Below the pieces are notes generated by a model that did not search any database, was not told the DNA's origin, and saw only the letters and a list, made by a program, of their open reading frames with translations. Below, piece by piece: positions 55,019 to 64,000 of a DNA stretch of 64,000 nt. A program made the position numbers and the translations under genes. Numbering within the stretch: the stretch's first letter is position 1; each line of letters begins with the position of its first letter. This DNA is from Pseudoclavibacter chungangensis (GTDB lineage Bacteria > Actinomycetota > Actinomycetes > Actinomycetales > Microbacteriaceae): assembly GCF_013410545.1 (NCBI RefSeq), contig NZ_JACCFV010000001.1, positions 1,178,001 to 1,242,000 on the forward strand. Reading direction: 5' to 3'.

Positions 55019-56527
55019 TCAGTCGACCTTCGGATCGATACCCGCGGTCTCGCCCGCGGCGGCGGCGTTCGTGCTCGCCGTCGCGCGGCGCTTCGCGAGC
55101 GAACGACGGACGAACGGCCAGACGATCACGAGCGCCGCCGTCGCTACGAGACTCGCGACGACCTGCGAACGGCCCTGCTCGGAGAACAGCATGATGACGA
55201 ACACGCCCGCGATCGCCGCGATGAGGAAGATGTTGAGCCACGGGTGCAGCCACATCCGCAGCTTGAGGCCGGCCATCTCCTCGGGCGTCATCTTCTGTCG
55301 AAGGCGCATCTGGGTCAGTGCGACGAAGACGTACACGAACAGGGCGACGAGGCCCGCGGAGTTCATGATGAAGTCGAAGACCGGCGACTCGGGGGCGGCG
55401 ACCTTCACGATCGTCGCCACGACGCCACCGATCGTCGACGCGAGCAGCGCCCAGACCGGGATCCCGGTGCGCGACTTGCGGGCGACGAAGCGCGGCGCGA
55501 AGCCCTGTTCGCCGAGCGAGGAGAGCATGCGCGACGCCGAGTAGAGGCCGGAGTTGAGCACCGAGATGACGGCCGTGAAGATCACGAGCTGCATGACGAT
55601 CGCGGCGCCGGGTAGGCCGAACTTCTCGAACACGAGCGTGAACGGTGCGTTCTGGACGTCGGTCGGCTGCGGGAGCTCGTTCCAGGGGATGATCGTCGCG
55701 ATGATGAGCACGGCGCCGACGAAGAAGATGAGGATGCGCCAGATGACGGTGCTCGTCGCCTGTCGGATGCCCTTGGCCGGATCCTCGGACTCGGCGGCCG
55801 CCATGACCGCGATCTCGGTGCCGAAGTAGGAGAAGATGACGAGCGCGACGCCCGTGATGGCGGCACCGAAGCCGTGCGGGGCGAAGCCGTCGTGGATCCA
55901 GAGGTTCGGGATCGAGAACGTCGAGTTCGGCCACAGCCCGAACGCGAACAGAATGCCCGCGCCGAGGAAGACGACGATCGCGACGACCTTGATGCTCGCG
56001 AGCCAGAACTCGACCTCACCGAAGGTCCGGACCGAGATCAGGTTCGTCCCGACGAAGATCGCGAGCAGGACGAACGACCACGCCCACCCCGGCAGGAACG
56101 GGAACCAACCGCCGAGGGTCTCGCCCCCGAGGACGGCCTCGTAGGCGAGGACGCCGACCCAGAAGTACCAGTAGAGCCAGCCGACGAGGTACGCGGCCCA
56201 GTTGCCGAGCCCCACGCGGGCGTACTCCATGAACGAGCCGATCGCGGGCCGGGCCGCGGCCATCTCGCCGAGCATGCGCATGGCGAGGAAGACGAGCAGT
56301 CCGCCGATAAGGTACGAGAGGACGGCCGCGGGGCCGACGGAACGGATGACGTTGCCCGACCCGACGAAGAGGCTCGCGCCGATGATGCCCCCGAGCGTGA
56401 TCATCGTGACGTGGCGGGAGGCGAGCTTGCGCGGTGCCTTCGGCTCGTCGTGGACGCGGAGTCCTGCGGAGGTCTCGGGGGAGACGGGCGAATCGAATCG
56501 ATCGCTTCGACGGGGACGACGGGCCAT
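55019..56527 (-). CDS. Amino acid permease (GabP/AnsP-like, APC family)
   Basis: 502 residues; GGAAGG precedes ATG 56527. The family start HVTMITLGGIIGASLFVGSG and the conserved FSYFGTEIAVMAAAESEDP loop are present, with 12 helices. Relatives import GABA, asparagine, aromatic or branched amino acids; the substrate cannot be read. Single-gene unit with its own terminator. Confidence 0.92.
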   Translation of the reverse strand: MARRPRRSDRFDSPVSPETSAGLRVHDEPKAPRKLASRHVTMITLGGIIGASLFVGSGNVIRSVGPAAVLSYLIGGLLVFLAMRMLGEMAAARPAIGSFMEYARVGLGNWAAYLVGWLYWYFWVGVLAYEAVLGGETLGGWFPFLPGWAWSFVLLAIFVGTNLISVRTFGEVEFWLASIKVVAIVVFLGAGILFAFGLWPNSTFSIPNLWIHDGFAPHGFGAAITGVALVIFSYFGTEIAVMAAAESEDPAKGIRQATSTVIWRILIFFVGAVLIIATIIPWNELPQPTDVQNAPFTLVFEKFGLPGAAIVMQLVIFTAVISVLNSGLYSASRMLSSLGEQGFAPRFVARKSRTGIPVWALLASTIGGVVATIVKVAAPESPVFDFIMNSAGLVALFVYVFVALTQMRLRQKMTPEEMAGLKLRMWLHPWLNIFLIAAIAGVFVIMLFSEQGRSQVVASLVATAALVIVWPFVRRSLAKRRATASTNAAAAGETAGIDPKVD

Positions 56528-56819
56528 GCTGCTGCCTTCCGGACGAGTGTGGAGCTCGCGGCCGGCTTCCGCGCTCCGGCGGTCGGTCGCACTGTCGATG
56601 ATGTGGGTTCGCCACGACCGTGGTCGCGGCGGAGGTCACGCTAGCACGCGGTTCGTCCCGGCGCGGAACGATATCGACACCGGGGACGTCCGTCCACGGG
56701 CGTCATCTCGTGACGCGATCAGGTGCGCAACAGGCCCCGGAACGCGTCGATGCCGCGGAAGCCGCTCGCGCGGCGATCGACCGAGTGGGGAGGAGGGCGG
56801 CGGTGCCGACGGGTCGGGC
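56528..56819. other. Intergenic stretch, nothing recognised
   Basis: 292 bp between the end of the lactate dehydrogenase gene and the start of the permease gene, both on the minus strand. It must hold the permease promoter; no clear hexamers, dyads or hairpins stand out. Confidence 0.5.
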
Positions 56820-57743
56820 TCAGAAGCCGAGGCCGCGCGCGGTCTCCCGAATCGAGTCCGCGCTCGCCCGGAGGCCCGTGAGCTCGGCGTCGGAGAGGGG
56901 GACGTCGAGACGGCGGCCCGCGCCCTCGACCCCGACGATCGTCGGCATCGACAGGCAGACGTCGGTGATGCCGTGCAGTTCGTCGATCCGCGTGGAGACG
57001 GGCAGGACGCGCCGCTCGTCGCGGAGCACGGCCTCGATGACTCGGCTCGCGGCGACGCCGATCGCGTAGTTCGTGGCGCCCTTTCCGCGAATGATCTCGT
57101 ACGCCGCGTTGACGACCTCGTGCGCCATCGCGTCACGCTCCTCGGCGGTCGTGAGTTCGGTGACGGGCACCGCGCCGACGGTCGCCGTGCTCCAGAGCGG
57201 GAGTTCGCTGTCGCCGTGCTCGCCCACGATGTACGCGTGCACGTTCTGCACGGCGACGTCGCACCGGGTCGCGATCAGGCCGCGAAGCCGGGACGAGTCG
57301 AGGACGGTGCCCGAGCCGAAGAGCCGCTCGGCGGGCAGCCCCGTGAGCTGCTGGGCCGCGTACGTGATGACGTCGACCGGATTCGTGACCATGACGATGA
57401 TCGCCTCGGGTGCGACCTCGACGAGGCCGGGCATGAGGCGGCGCAGCATGCCCGTCGTCGACGCCGCGAGATCGAGCCGGGACTGGCCGGGTTGCTGCTT
57501 GGCGCCGGCCGTGACGGCGATGAGGTCGGCGCCCGCGCAGACGGCGATGTCGTCGGAGCCCTCGACCGTGGCCGTCGGCATGAACTGGAGTCCTTGTCGC
57601 AGATCGAGTACCTCGGCGCGCACCTTGGCGGCGTCGATGTCGTACAGGGCCACCTCGCGCGCGAGTCCCTGGATGAGCGTGGCGTAGGCGAGCGTCGCGC
57701 CGACCGAGCCGGCACCGACGATCGCGACCTTCGAGGTACTCAC
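56820..57743 (-). CDS. ldh: L-lactate dehydrogenase
   Basis: 307 residues from GTG 57743. NAD motif KVAIVGAGSVGATLAYA; VTAGAKQQPGQSRLDL with the substrate Arg (Q102-type loop KQQPGQSR, lactate rather than malate specificity); VMVTNPVDV; catalytic His in YIVGEHGDSELPLWS. Interconverts pyruvate and L-lactate. Single gene. Confidence 0.95.
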   Translation of the reverse strand: MSTSKVAIVGAGSVGATLAYATLIQGLAREVALYDIDAAKVRAEVLDLRQGLQFMPTATVEGSDDIAVCAGADLIAVTAGAKQQPGQSRLDLAASTTGMLRRLMPGLVEVAPEAIIVMVTNPVDVITYAAQQLTGLPAERLFGSGTVLDSSRLRGLIATRCDVAVQNVHAYIVGEHGDSELPLWSTATVGAVPVTELTTAEERDAMAHEVVNAAYEIIRGKGATNYAIGVAASRVIEAVLRDERRVLPVSTRIDELHGITDVCLSMPTIVGVEGAGRRLDVPLSDAELTGLRASADSIRETARGLGF

Positions 57744-57835
57744 GGGCTCGATCCTCGCAGCGGCCGCCGTCGCGGGCCTGAACGTCGGGTGAACTCCCCG
57801 TCCGGAGCTGAACGTCGGCCGGGTGCCGGGGCGCG

Positions 57836-58393
57836 TCAGACGAGGGGGAAGAGCGCCTCGAACGCCTCGTTGCCACGCACGGTTCGCGCGAGTTCCACGA
57901 GCGCTCGGCCGTGTGCGCGGAGGATCCGGGCCTCGTCGTCCTCGGGGGTCTTCTCGGGTGTGAACGAGGAGGCGGCGAAGTAGAGCCCGGGCGAGAGGAG
58001 CTGCGCCGCGAAGAAGCCGCTCAGGACGGCGCGGATCGGGTCGGACCCGAGGAAGTGGTGGTCGCTCGCGCCGGTCAGGATCGTCTGCACGGCCTTGCCC
58101 CGGAGCGGGCTGTGGGGTGCCGTGCCCGTCGACCGCTCGGTCTCGTCGAGCAGGCGCTTGAGCGGCCAGGCCGCCGTGGCGCGGTAGGTGGGGGAGGCGA
58201 GGACGACGCCGTCGGCACCCTCGATGCGGGCACGCTGTTCGTCGTCGAGCGTGCCGTCGGACGTCTCGATGATCGACGTCGTGGCACCCGCATCGGATGC
58301 GCCCGCGAGGAGCTCCTCGACGGCGGACCGGGTGCGGACGGAGGGGTACGGGTCGGCGACGACCGCGACGACGACGGGATCCTGGGCGCTCAT
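57836..58393 (-). CDS. NADPH-dependent FMN reductase-like flavoprotein
   Basis: 185 residues. The flavodoxin-like fold begins VVVAVVADPYPSVRTRSAV. VVLASPTYRATAAWPLKRLLD matches the SxxY flavin loop of SsuE/NfnB-like reductases, and GASDHHFLGSD follows. Divergent from yceI across 213 bp that contains a MarR-like dyad. Confidence 0.88.
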   Translation of the reverse strand: MSAQDPVVVAVVADPYPSVRTRSAVEELLAGASDAGATTSIIETSDGTLDDEQRARIEGADGVVLASPTYRATAAWPLKRLLDETERSTGTAPHSPLRGKAVQTILTGASDHHFLGSDPIRAVLSGFFAAQLLSPGLYFAASSFTPEKTPEDDEARILRAHGRALVELARTVRGNEAFEALFPLV

Positions 58394-58520
58394 GAGTACT
58401 CCGATCGGTGAGGACGACGCGGCCGATCCTATGCATGTGGCGTGCGAGCGGTGTCCACCGGTGTCTCCGAGCGACATGCACGGTCATCCGCGGCGATCCC
58501 GCGCAGCCTGGGAATAGTTT

Positions 58521-58532
58521 TAGGTGCAACTA
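58521..58532. promoter_or_regulatory. Candidate MarR-type operator
   Basis: TAGGTGCAACTA differs by one base from the perfect dyad TAGTTGCAACTA, and AACTAGTT overlaps it at 58528-58535. The AT-rich segment sits between the divergent FMN reductase and yceI genes. No MarR gene is in the window. Confidence 0.4.
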
Positions 58533-58606
58533 GTTATGGTTGACGTGGCCGTCACCGACCCGGCCCTCGGACGGGTCCGGCCCGCGAACAGAAGGAGCAC
58601 GAACAC

Positions 58607-59164
58607 ATGGCATTCTCGGCAGCGGATGTTCCCGGTTGGACCGCCGGCACCTGGGCGCTCGACCCCACTCACACCGACGTCACGTTCCAGGTCCGTCACC
58701 TCGCGATCAGCAAGGTGAAGGGCTCGTTCGAGGAGTTCACCGGCACGATCACGACGGGTGACACGATCGAGTCGAGCTCGGTCGAGGCCGAGATCCAGGT
58801 CGCGTCGGTCAACACGAACCAGGCGCAGCGCGACGAGCACCTGCGCACGAACGACTTCTTCCTCGCCTCCGAGTACCCGACGATCACGTTCCGCTCGACG
58901 GGCGTCCGCGTCGAGGAGGACGACATCCTCGTCGACGGCGAGCTCACGCTCCGCGGCGTCACGAAGCCCGTCACCCTCGACGTCGAGTTCGGCGGCGTGA
59001 CGGTCGACGGCTACGGCAACACGAAGCTCGGCTTCGAGGCGCAGACGAAGATCAACCGCAAGGACTTCGGCGTCAGCTGGAACGCTCCGACCGAGGCCGG
59101 TGGCCTCACGCTCGGTGACGAGGTCAAGATCACGATCGACGGTCAGGCCGCACTCCAGAAGTGA
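58607..59164 (+). CDS. YceI-family protein
   Basis: 185 residues, the polyisoprenoid-binding lipocalin-like YceI fold: TWALDPTHTDVTFQVRHLAI, ASVNTNQAQRDEHLRTNDFF, LTLRGVTKPVTLDVEFGG and NRKDFGVSWN. No signal peptide, so cytoplasmic, as in other actinobacterial members. Linked in other bacteria to stress or isoprenoid quinone handling. Followed by a strong hairpin. Confidence 0.93.
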   Translation: MAFSAADVPGWTAGTWALDPTHTDVTFQVRHLAISKVKGSFEEFTGTITTGDTIESSSVEAEIQVASVNTNQAQRDEHLRTNDFFLASEYPTITFRSTGVRVEEDDILVDGELTLRGVTKPVTLDVEFGGVTVDGYGNTKLGFEAQTKINRKDFGVSWNAPTEAGGLTLGDEVKITIDGQAALQK

Positions 59165-59169
59165 CCTGA

Positions 59170-59209
59170 CGACGTGGGGACCGGGCCGATCGGCCCGGTC
59201 CCCACGTCG
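59170..59209 (+). terminator. Terminator after yceI
   Basis: Perfect 18-bp stem (59170-59187 with 59192-59209; left arm CGACGTGGGGACC) and GATC loop, 5 nt after the stop, with TTCCC following. It may also serve the convergent amidohydrolase gene. Confidence 0.82.
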
Positions 59210-59276
59210 TTCCCGGCACCGACCGACTGCGTTCCGGCGCGGCGCGGTAGGTGACCGGCGCGGACGCCAGGTCCCG

Positions 59277-60710
59277 TCAGACGGGACCGTGGACGGGATC
59301 GCCGCCGACGAGCGTCGCGTACACGGGCATCGTCTCGAGGCGAGTGCGCTCGATGTCGTCGTCGAGCAGGACGAGGTCTGCGGGTTCCCCGAGCTCGATC
59401 GACGACCTCGCGCTGCAGGAGATCGCGGTCGCGACGTCGATCGCCTCGTCGACGCCGAACGGCGTGGCGTCGGGTGCCCCGCGACGGACGGCGGCGGCGA
59501 TCGAGCGCCACGGGTCGAGCGGCGACACGGGGGCATCGGATCCGAAGACCACCCGCACGCCCGCGTCGAGGAGGCTGCGTAGCCGGTAGGCGTCCGTGTC
59601 ACGACCCGGCCAGTACCGCTCGAGCAGGACGAGGTCGTCGACGAGGTGTGCCGGCTGCAGCGAGGCGATGAGTCCGGCGCGCGCGAGACGAGCCACATCC
59701 GCCTGCGTCACGAGTTGCGCGTGCTCCAGCCGCCCGTGCAGTCCGAGGCGGAGGACGACGTCGAGGACGGCCTCGACCGCGGCGTCGCCGATCGCGTGGA
59801 TCGCCGGTGAGAACCCCGCGTCGCGACCGCGCACGAGCAGCGTCTCGAGCAGGGCCGGCGGTACCTCCAGGACGCCCCGGTCGGCCGTGCCCGGATACGG
59901 CGCGTGGCAATAGGCCGTGCGCGTGCCGAGCGAGCCGTCGGTGATGATCTTGAGCGGCCCGACCTCCACGTTCGGCCCGACGGCCCGGCCCGTGTGATCA
60001 CCGCGAGCGATCGCCCGGTCGAGGGCGTGGGGGTACACGCCCGCCTCGACGTGGAGCGGTGGTGCGGCGCGGTGCGACCACGCGGCGACCGCGTCGTCGA
60101 ACTCGAGATCGACGATGCCCACGACGCCCCTCGCCGCGGCGGCGTCGATCGCCTCCCGGACCCAACTGTCGCGCACCCGCTCGTCGGCTTCGGCCTCCAC
60201 GCGGAGCTGTGCGCTGAAGTGGGCGGCCTCGCGCAGCATGCCGTCGGGGCCGAGGTCGATGCCGAGGCGTGTCGCGAGGGCCGAGCTGCACCAGCTCGAG
60301 TGCACGTCGAGCGAGACGGCCATGACCGGCACGTTCCCGGCCGCCGCATCCATGAGCGCGGCGGTGGGCGGCGCCTGCCAGAGCCCTTCGCGCAGGCCGG
60401 TCGCGACGAGGATCTCGCCGCGCGGCGCCACGTCGGCCGCACGGGCGATGAGCGCTGCGGCCTCGGCGGCCGATGATGCCGTGGCGAGATCCAGGCGTCG
60501 ACGCGAGGCGGCCCAGAGCCCGAGGTGGACGTGCTCGTCCCACAGGCCCGGGACGACGACGCGGCCGTCGGCGTCGAGGTCGCCGTCGCCTCGTCCCCGT
60601 GTGGGTTCGATGTGCACGATGCGGCCCGCCGACACGACGAGATCGATCGTCGAGCCGTCGAGCCGTCGCGCTCGCGTGATCCGCACCCGGTTCGCCCCGA
60701 GCTTCGCCAT
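59277..60710 (-). CDS. Amidohydrolase (YtcJ-like, amidohydrolase 3 family)
   Basis: 477 residues from ATG 60710, with GAGGAG just upstream. Metal ligands: GLWDEHVHLGLW (HxH), Lys/Asp in GPLKIITDGSLGTRTA, His in AIHAIGDAAV and EHAQLV, Asp in FGSDAPVSPLDPW. These zinc enzymes cleave amide or formyl groups of unknown substrates. Single gene. Confidence 0.9.
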   Translation of the reverse strand: MAKLGANRVRITRARRLDGSTIDLVVSAGRIVHIEPTRGRGDGDLDADGRVVVPGLWDEHVHLGLWAASRRRLDLATASSAAEAAALIARAADVAPRGEILVATGLREGLWQAPPTAALMDAAAGNVPVMAVSLDVHSSWCSSALATRLGIDLGPDGMLREAAHFSAQLRVEAEADERVRDSWVREAIDAAAARGVVGIVDLEFDDAVAAWSHRAAPPLHVEAGVYPHALDRAIARGDHTGRAVGPNVEVGPLKIITDGSLGTRTAYCHAPYPGTADRGVLEVPPALLETLLVRGRDAGFSPAIHAIGDAAVEAVLDVVLRLGLHGRLEHAQLVTQADVARLARAGLIASLQPAHLVDDLVLLERYWPGRDTDAYRLRSLLDAGVRVVFGSDAPVSPLDPWRSIAAAVRRGAPDATPFGVDEAIDVATAISCSARSSIELGEPADLVLLDDDIERTRLETMPVYATLVGGDPVHGPV

Positions 60711-60920
60711 CCGCTCCTCCTCGATCGGTCGCCCCGAGCGACACGCGTCATTTGTACTCCGATCCGACGCTCCCTCGCCCCGGGCAGGACTCGCGCCGAC
60801 GCATCGCGCGTCGCGTGGTCGGGCTGCCGGGGCGATCTGCGCCCGGTTGATGTGCCGTTCAGGTCCGTGTGGTTCGGTGACCGAACGGTTCGGGTCCGTC
60901 CGACCGAGCCACGGAGTTCG

Positions 60921-61262
60921 ATGGAGAACGACATGACGATGCAGGAAGCGCGGCCGTCCGGGCCGCGCGGAGTGAGCAGGGCGAATGCGCGTCGTGACGC
61001 GACGACGGGGGCCGTCGAACGGAACGTCGGTGCGCCCGTCCCGTGCGGTCGCTCGCTCGCGGTCGTGCGCCGTATCGAGTGGGCGTCGCCCGTACCGGGT
61101 CTGTGGGTCGCGTCGGTCGCGACGCGACTCGGCGCCGAGTACGCGGGCACGGTCGAGAAGACGACCGCGGGGTACGAGCTGCGCAACGGCCGTGGCGGGG
61201 TGATCGGGGTGTTCGTCGGCGCGGACGAGGCACGTCGCGCGCTCGTTCGACACATGGGCTGA
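60921..61262 (+). CDS. Small hypothetical protein
   Basis: 113 residues; not recognised. A disordered Arg-rich first half is followed by a compact C-terminal part (VPGLWVASVATRLGAEYAGT, TTAGYELRNGRGGVIGVF) that looks like a small beta domain. A second ATG 15 nt downstream (60936) could be used. Divergent from the amidohydrolase and upstream of the ABC pair. Confidence 0.6.
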   Translation: MENDMTMQEARPSGPRGVSRANARRDATTGAVERNVGAPVPCGRSLAVVRRIEWASPVPGLWVASVATRLGAEYAGTVEKTTAGYELRNGRGGVIGVFVGADEARRALVRHMG

Positions 61263-61287
61263 TCACCGACGAACCAGCCCACGCCCA

Positions 61288-61299
61288 TAGGCTCGGGGC
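61288..61299 (+). promoter_or_regulatory. Leaderless promoter of the ABC pair
   Basis: TAGGCT at 61288-61293 ends 6 nt before ATG 61300; no Shine-Dalgarno sequence. Confidence 0.45.
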
Positions 61300-62013
61300 A
61301 TGGATCCTGACGAGGGGCGGACGGTAGCGCGGGGTGTCGTCGCGAGCTGCGTCGGCGTCGTGGTCGACGCGGACGGCGTGACGATCCTCGAACCCACGAG
61401 CCTCACCGTCGCGCCGGGCGAGGTCGTGGCGCTCACGGGCCCGAACGGCGCGGGCAAGACGACGCTCCTGCGGGTGCTCGCAGGCACCCTGTCGCCGACG
61501 CGCGGCCTCGTTGCCGTGCACGGTCGGACACCGGCGGAACGCGACCCCGGCTTCCGCTCGCGCGTCGCCTCACTCGTCGGCCGGCCCGCGCTGTCCCACG
61601 ACCTGACGCTCCGCGAACAGCTCGCGATCCTCGGACTCACGTGGGGTGTCGCCCCGCGCGAGACCGACTCCTTCGCCGAGGACGCGCTCGCCCGATTCGG
61701 GATCGGCCGGCTCGCCCGCCGCTTCCCGCACGAGCTCTCGAGCGGGCAGGCACAACTGCTCGCGCTCGCGATGACGTTCGCGCGGCCCGCCTCGCTCCTG
61801 CTCCTCGACGAGCCCGAACAGCGACTCGACGACGCGCGTTCCGAGCTGCTCGGTGACCGCATCGCCGAGCGGGCGTCCGACGGGTGCGCGATCGTGCTCG
61901 CGTGCCACCGTCGCTCGGTCGTCGAACGTGTCGCCGCTCGCGAACTGCGACTCGGCGGCGATGCGCGCGTCGTTCCACGTCCCGAGGGGGAACCGGGCGC
62001 CGCGGATGCGTGA
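61300..62013 (+). CDS. ABC transporter ATP-binding protein (CcmA/exporter type)
   Basis: 237 residues. Walker A LTGPNGAGKTTLL, signature LSSGQAQLLALAMTFA, Walker B SLLLLDEPEQRLDD, H-loop LACHRRSV. All motifs are usable. It overlaps the membrane gene by 8 nt, and the two probably form a simple exporter or regulated-secretion unit. Confidence 0.9.
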   Translation: MDPDEGRTVARGVVASCVGVVVDADGVTILEPTSLTVAPGEVVALTGPNGAGKTTLLRVLAGTLSPTRGLVAVHGRTPAERDPGFRSRVASLVGRPALSHDLTLREQLAILGLTWGVAPRETDSFAEDALARFGIGRLARRFPHELSSGQAQLLALAMTFARPASLLLLDEPEQRLDDARSELLGDRIAERASDGCAIVLACHRRSVVERVAARELRLGGDARVVPRPEGEPGAADA

Positions 62014-63511
62014 CGCCGGACGGCTTCGCTCGATCGCGACGGTCGTGCGGCGGCGTGAGCGCGCTCGCGGGGGCAGCGACGTCGCCGTGACGGCCTACGG
62101 CGCCGTGCTCGCCGCGCTCGTCGTCGGCGTTCCCGTCCTCCGAGCGGTCGTTCTCGCGCTCGCCGAGCAGCCCGTCGCGGCCTCGCTCGCGACGTCCGGC
62201 GCGGCAGGTATCGTCGGCATCGTCACGATCGTGGTCCTCGCGGGCGCGGCCGCGCTCGGCCCCGTTCGCGGACCCGCCGTGACGACGCCCACGATCGCCT
62301 GGATCGTCGCGAGCGGCCCGCTGCCGCGGCGGGCCGTCCTCGGACGCGCCGTCACGACCGCGGCCATCGCGCTCTCGGCTGCGCTCACCGTCGTCGTCGC
62401 GCTCGTCGCCACGGCACTCGTGCTCGCCGGTGTCTGGACACCGAGCGGTGCGGCGACCGTGCTCGTCGGCACGCTCCTCGTCGGCGTCGTGGCCGCGGTC
62501 ACGTGGCTCATCGGACAGCGACTTCCACCACGCGGCGCGCAACTCGCTCCGTGCGCGATCGCCGCGCTCGGACTGCTCGGCCTCGCGTTCGAGCCCGTCC
62601 GGCGGCTCCTGCCGTGGGGAGCGCTGGAGACGCTGTGGCGCTCGGCCGGCGCGGCGGGTGAGCCCGCATGGCTCGACCCGACGATCGCGCTCGCCGTCGC
62701 CGCCGTGATCGGTGCCGTCGCGATCCCGTGGCTGCTCGACGGCCTCGCCGGGCCGGAACTCGTTCGGCAGGCGGCGCGGTGGGAGCGGGTCGGTACGGCC
62801 GTCGGCGCACTCGACGGAGCGGGCGCCGTCGGGGAACTCCGTGCGAGCCCGACCATCGGCCGCACCTGGCGGGCCGTTCTCCCGGTGCCGCGGCCGTTCG
62901 TGATCCCGCTCGCGGATGCGATCGGGGCCGCGCGGCGGCCGGTCGTCGCGCTCACCGGTGTGCTCGTCCTCGTCGCGTCCGGGCTGCTGCTCGCGCTCGC
63001 ACCGGCCGGCCCGCCCGTCTGGATGCTCGTCGGGCTCGGCGCGCTGATCGGTCAGACGAGCCTCGCCACGGGCCTTCGGGATGCGGGCTCGACGCTGCTC
63101 GGGCCACCCGTGTTCGGCGGCCCACCGCTGCGGGCGCTCGCCGCACACGCCACCTGGCCGTTCGTCGCCGGCACGATCGTGATCGCGGCGACCGCCCTCG
63201 TCACGGGCGGCCCGTCGTGGCACCTCGTCGACGCGCTCGCCGTCGCCGCGTGCGCGACCGGTGCCATCGCGATGGAGAGCGTCAAGGGGCCGCTGCCGGT
63301 CGCGCTGCTCGCCCCCGTCCCGACCGCGTTCGGCGACGTGTCCGTGTTCGCGGTCGCCGCGTGGCAGCTCGACGGACCGATCCTCGTCCTCGCGAGCGGC
63401 GCGATCGGCGGCGCGCTCGCGACGTCCGACCCCCGGCTCGGGGCGTGCGCGATGCTCGCGGGCGCCCTCCTCACCGTCGCGGTCGTCGCCTGGCGGGTCC
63501 GTGTCCCGTGA
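62006..63511 (+). CDS. ABC-exporter membrane protein, partner of the preceding ATPase
   Basis: 501 residues from ATG 62006 (GAGGGGG upstream). At least 10 hydrophobic segments, e.g. VTAYGAVLAALVVGVPVLRA, AALTVVVALVATALVLAGVW and VALTGVLVLVASGLLLALAP. DUF6297-like architecture is possible, but I cannot name the family with confidence. Substrate unknown. Confidence 0.75.
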   Translation: MRDAGRLRSIATVVRRRERARGGSDVAVTAYGAVLAALVVGVPVLRAVVLALAEQPVAASLATSGAAGIVGIVTIVVLAGAAALGPVRGPAVTTPTIAWIVASGPLPRRAVLGRAVTTAAIALSAALTVVVALVATALVLAGVWTPSGAATVLVGTLLVGVVAAVTWLIGQRLPPRGAQLAPCAIAALGLLGLAFEPVRRLLPWGALETLWRSAGAAGEPAWLDPTIALAVAAVIGAVAIPWLLDGLAGPELVRQAARWERVGTAVGALDGAGAVGELRASPTIGRTWRAVLPVPRPFVIPLADAIGAARRPVVALTGVLVLVASGLLLALAPAGPPVWMLVGLGALIGQTSLATGLRDAGSTLLGPPVFGGPPLRALAAHATWPFVAGTIVIAATALVTGGPSWHLVDALAVAACATGAIAMESVKGPLPVALLAPVPTAFGDVSVFAVAAWQLDGPILVLASGAIGGALATSDPRLGACAMLAGALLTVAVVAWRVRVP

Positions 63512-63538
63512 GGACGCGGCGTCGTTCCGTGCTCGGGG

Positions 63539-64000
63539 TCACGCAACGCCGTCGAGCTCGTCCGCACCGGGCAGCCACGCCTTGCCGGGCCCGCCCCACG
63601 AGCGCTTGCGCATGATCTTGAACGCCTGCTTGTGATCGGGCCGGTCGAGCCGATCGACGTAGATGATGCCGTCGAGGTGGTCGTACTCGTGCTGCAGGAT
63701 GCGGGCGAACCAGCCCTCCGCGAGCAGCTCGTACGGTGCACCGTCGAGATCCCGCGCCCGAAGGAGAGCCCGGGGTGACCGACGCAGTGCGAAACGCTCG
63801 CCGGGGAACGACAGGCAGCCCTCCGCCTCCTCGTCCTCGTCGAGTTCCTCGAGTGACTCCGGCTCCGCGGGGGCGATCCAGAGCTCGGGATCGATCGCCA
63901 CACCACGACGCACCGTGCCGTCGTCCTCCGTGTAGCCGAACACGAACAGACGCTTCCCGACACCGACCTGGGGGCCCGCGAGTCCGACGCCCGGCGCGGC
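63539..64000 (-). CDS. def: Peptide deformylase (5' end outside the window)
   Basis: Last 153 residues. Motif I GVGLAGPQVG, motif II EGCLSFPG (Cys ligand), motif III QHEYDHLDGIIYVDRL (HExxH). It removes the formyl group of nascent proteins. An acidic insertion (PESLEELDEDEEAEG) lies before motif II. The start is beyond base 64000. Confidence 0.95.
   Translation of the reverse strand, partial: AAPGVGLAGPQVGVGKRLFVFGYTEDDGTVRRGVAIDPELWIAPAEPESLEELDEDEEAEGCLSFPGERFALRRSPRALLRARDLDGAPYELLAEGWFARILQHEYDHLDGIIYVDRLDRPDHKQAFKIMRKRSWGGPGKAWLPGADELDGVA

Overview
The window is GC-rich chromosomal DNA of an actinobacterium, most likely a member of the Micrococcales close to Microbacteriaceae. This is inferred from the strong C/G bias at third codon positions, ATGA start/stop overlaps, promoters of TANNNT type directly in front of start codons, an actinobacterial leuA attenuator, and the order rsmE-HIT-phoH-ybeY-CNNM-era ... 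leuA ... recO-uppS-glyS ... dusB-dgt ... dnaG. The genus cannot be fixed from sequence reading alone.

Bases 1-25,800 are mostly core. They hold an rRNA-processing/GTPase operon (rsmE, HIT, phoH, ybeY, CNNM transporter, era), a NarL-type two-component pair, and an envelope group (ABC-like protein with ruined nucleotide motifs, membrane-anchored esterase, aminoacyl-phosphatidylglycerol synthase). They also hold leuA with a leader peptide and hairpin, a TRIC channel, recO-uppS, glyS, a PadR/HAAS pair with an 18-bp operator, dusB-dgt, tpx and dnaG. Strong hairpins separate several of these units.

Bases 25,800-31,000 carry two oxidoreductases divergent from a TetR gene, a lone peptide-type ABC ATPase, a D-2-hydroxyacid dehydrogenase and tRNA-Asn(GTT). 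Bases 31,094-38,297 are a 7.2-kb transposon of the ISL3 family. It is flanked by a perfect 8-bp target duplication and lies inside a DUF1524/GmrSD-C-type HNH gene whose two halves can be rejoined in frame. Its cargo is a complete succinate dehydrogenase/fumarate reductase (cytochrome b, flavoprotein, iron-sulfur protein) convergent with a DASS-family dicarboxylate/tricarboxylate transporter. The cargo prefers CTG/GTG codons where the host prefers CTC/GTC. This is the most notable object in the window.

Bases 38,800-64,000 are accessory. They contain a LacI-regulated sugar/polyol oxidation operon (two Gfo/Idh dehydrogenases around a TIM-barrel isomerase), and a DUF222-HNH gene whose 5' end is tandemly repeated four times beside 31-bp and 15-bp repeat arrays. 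They also contain a frameshifted gltS with LysR and an MTOX-type amine oxidase, a pure heptanucleotide array, an amino-acid permease/TetR/P1-peptidase operon and a second permease. L-lactate dehydrogenase, an FMN reductase, YceI, an amidohydrolase, a two-gene ABC exporter-like unit and the start-truncated peptide deformylase complete the window. Small-molecule uptake and oxidation (amino acids, peptides, dicarboxylates, sugars) dominate this half.
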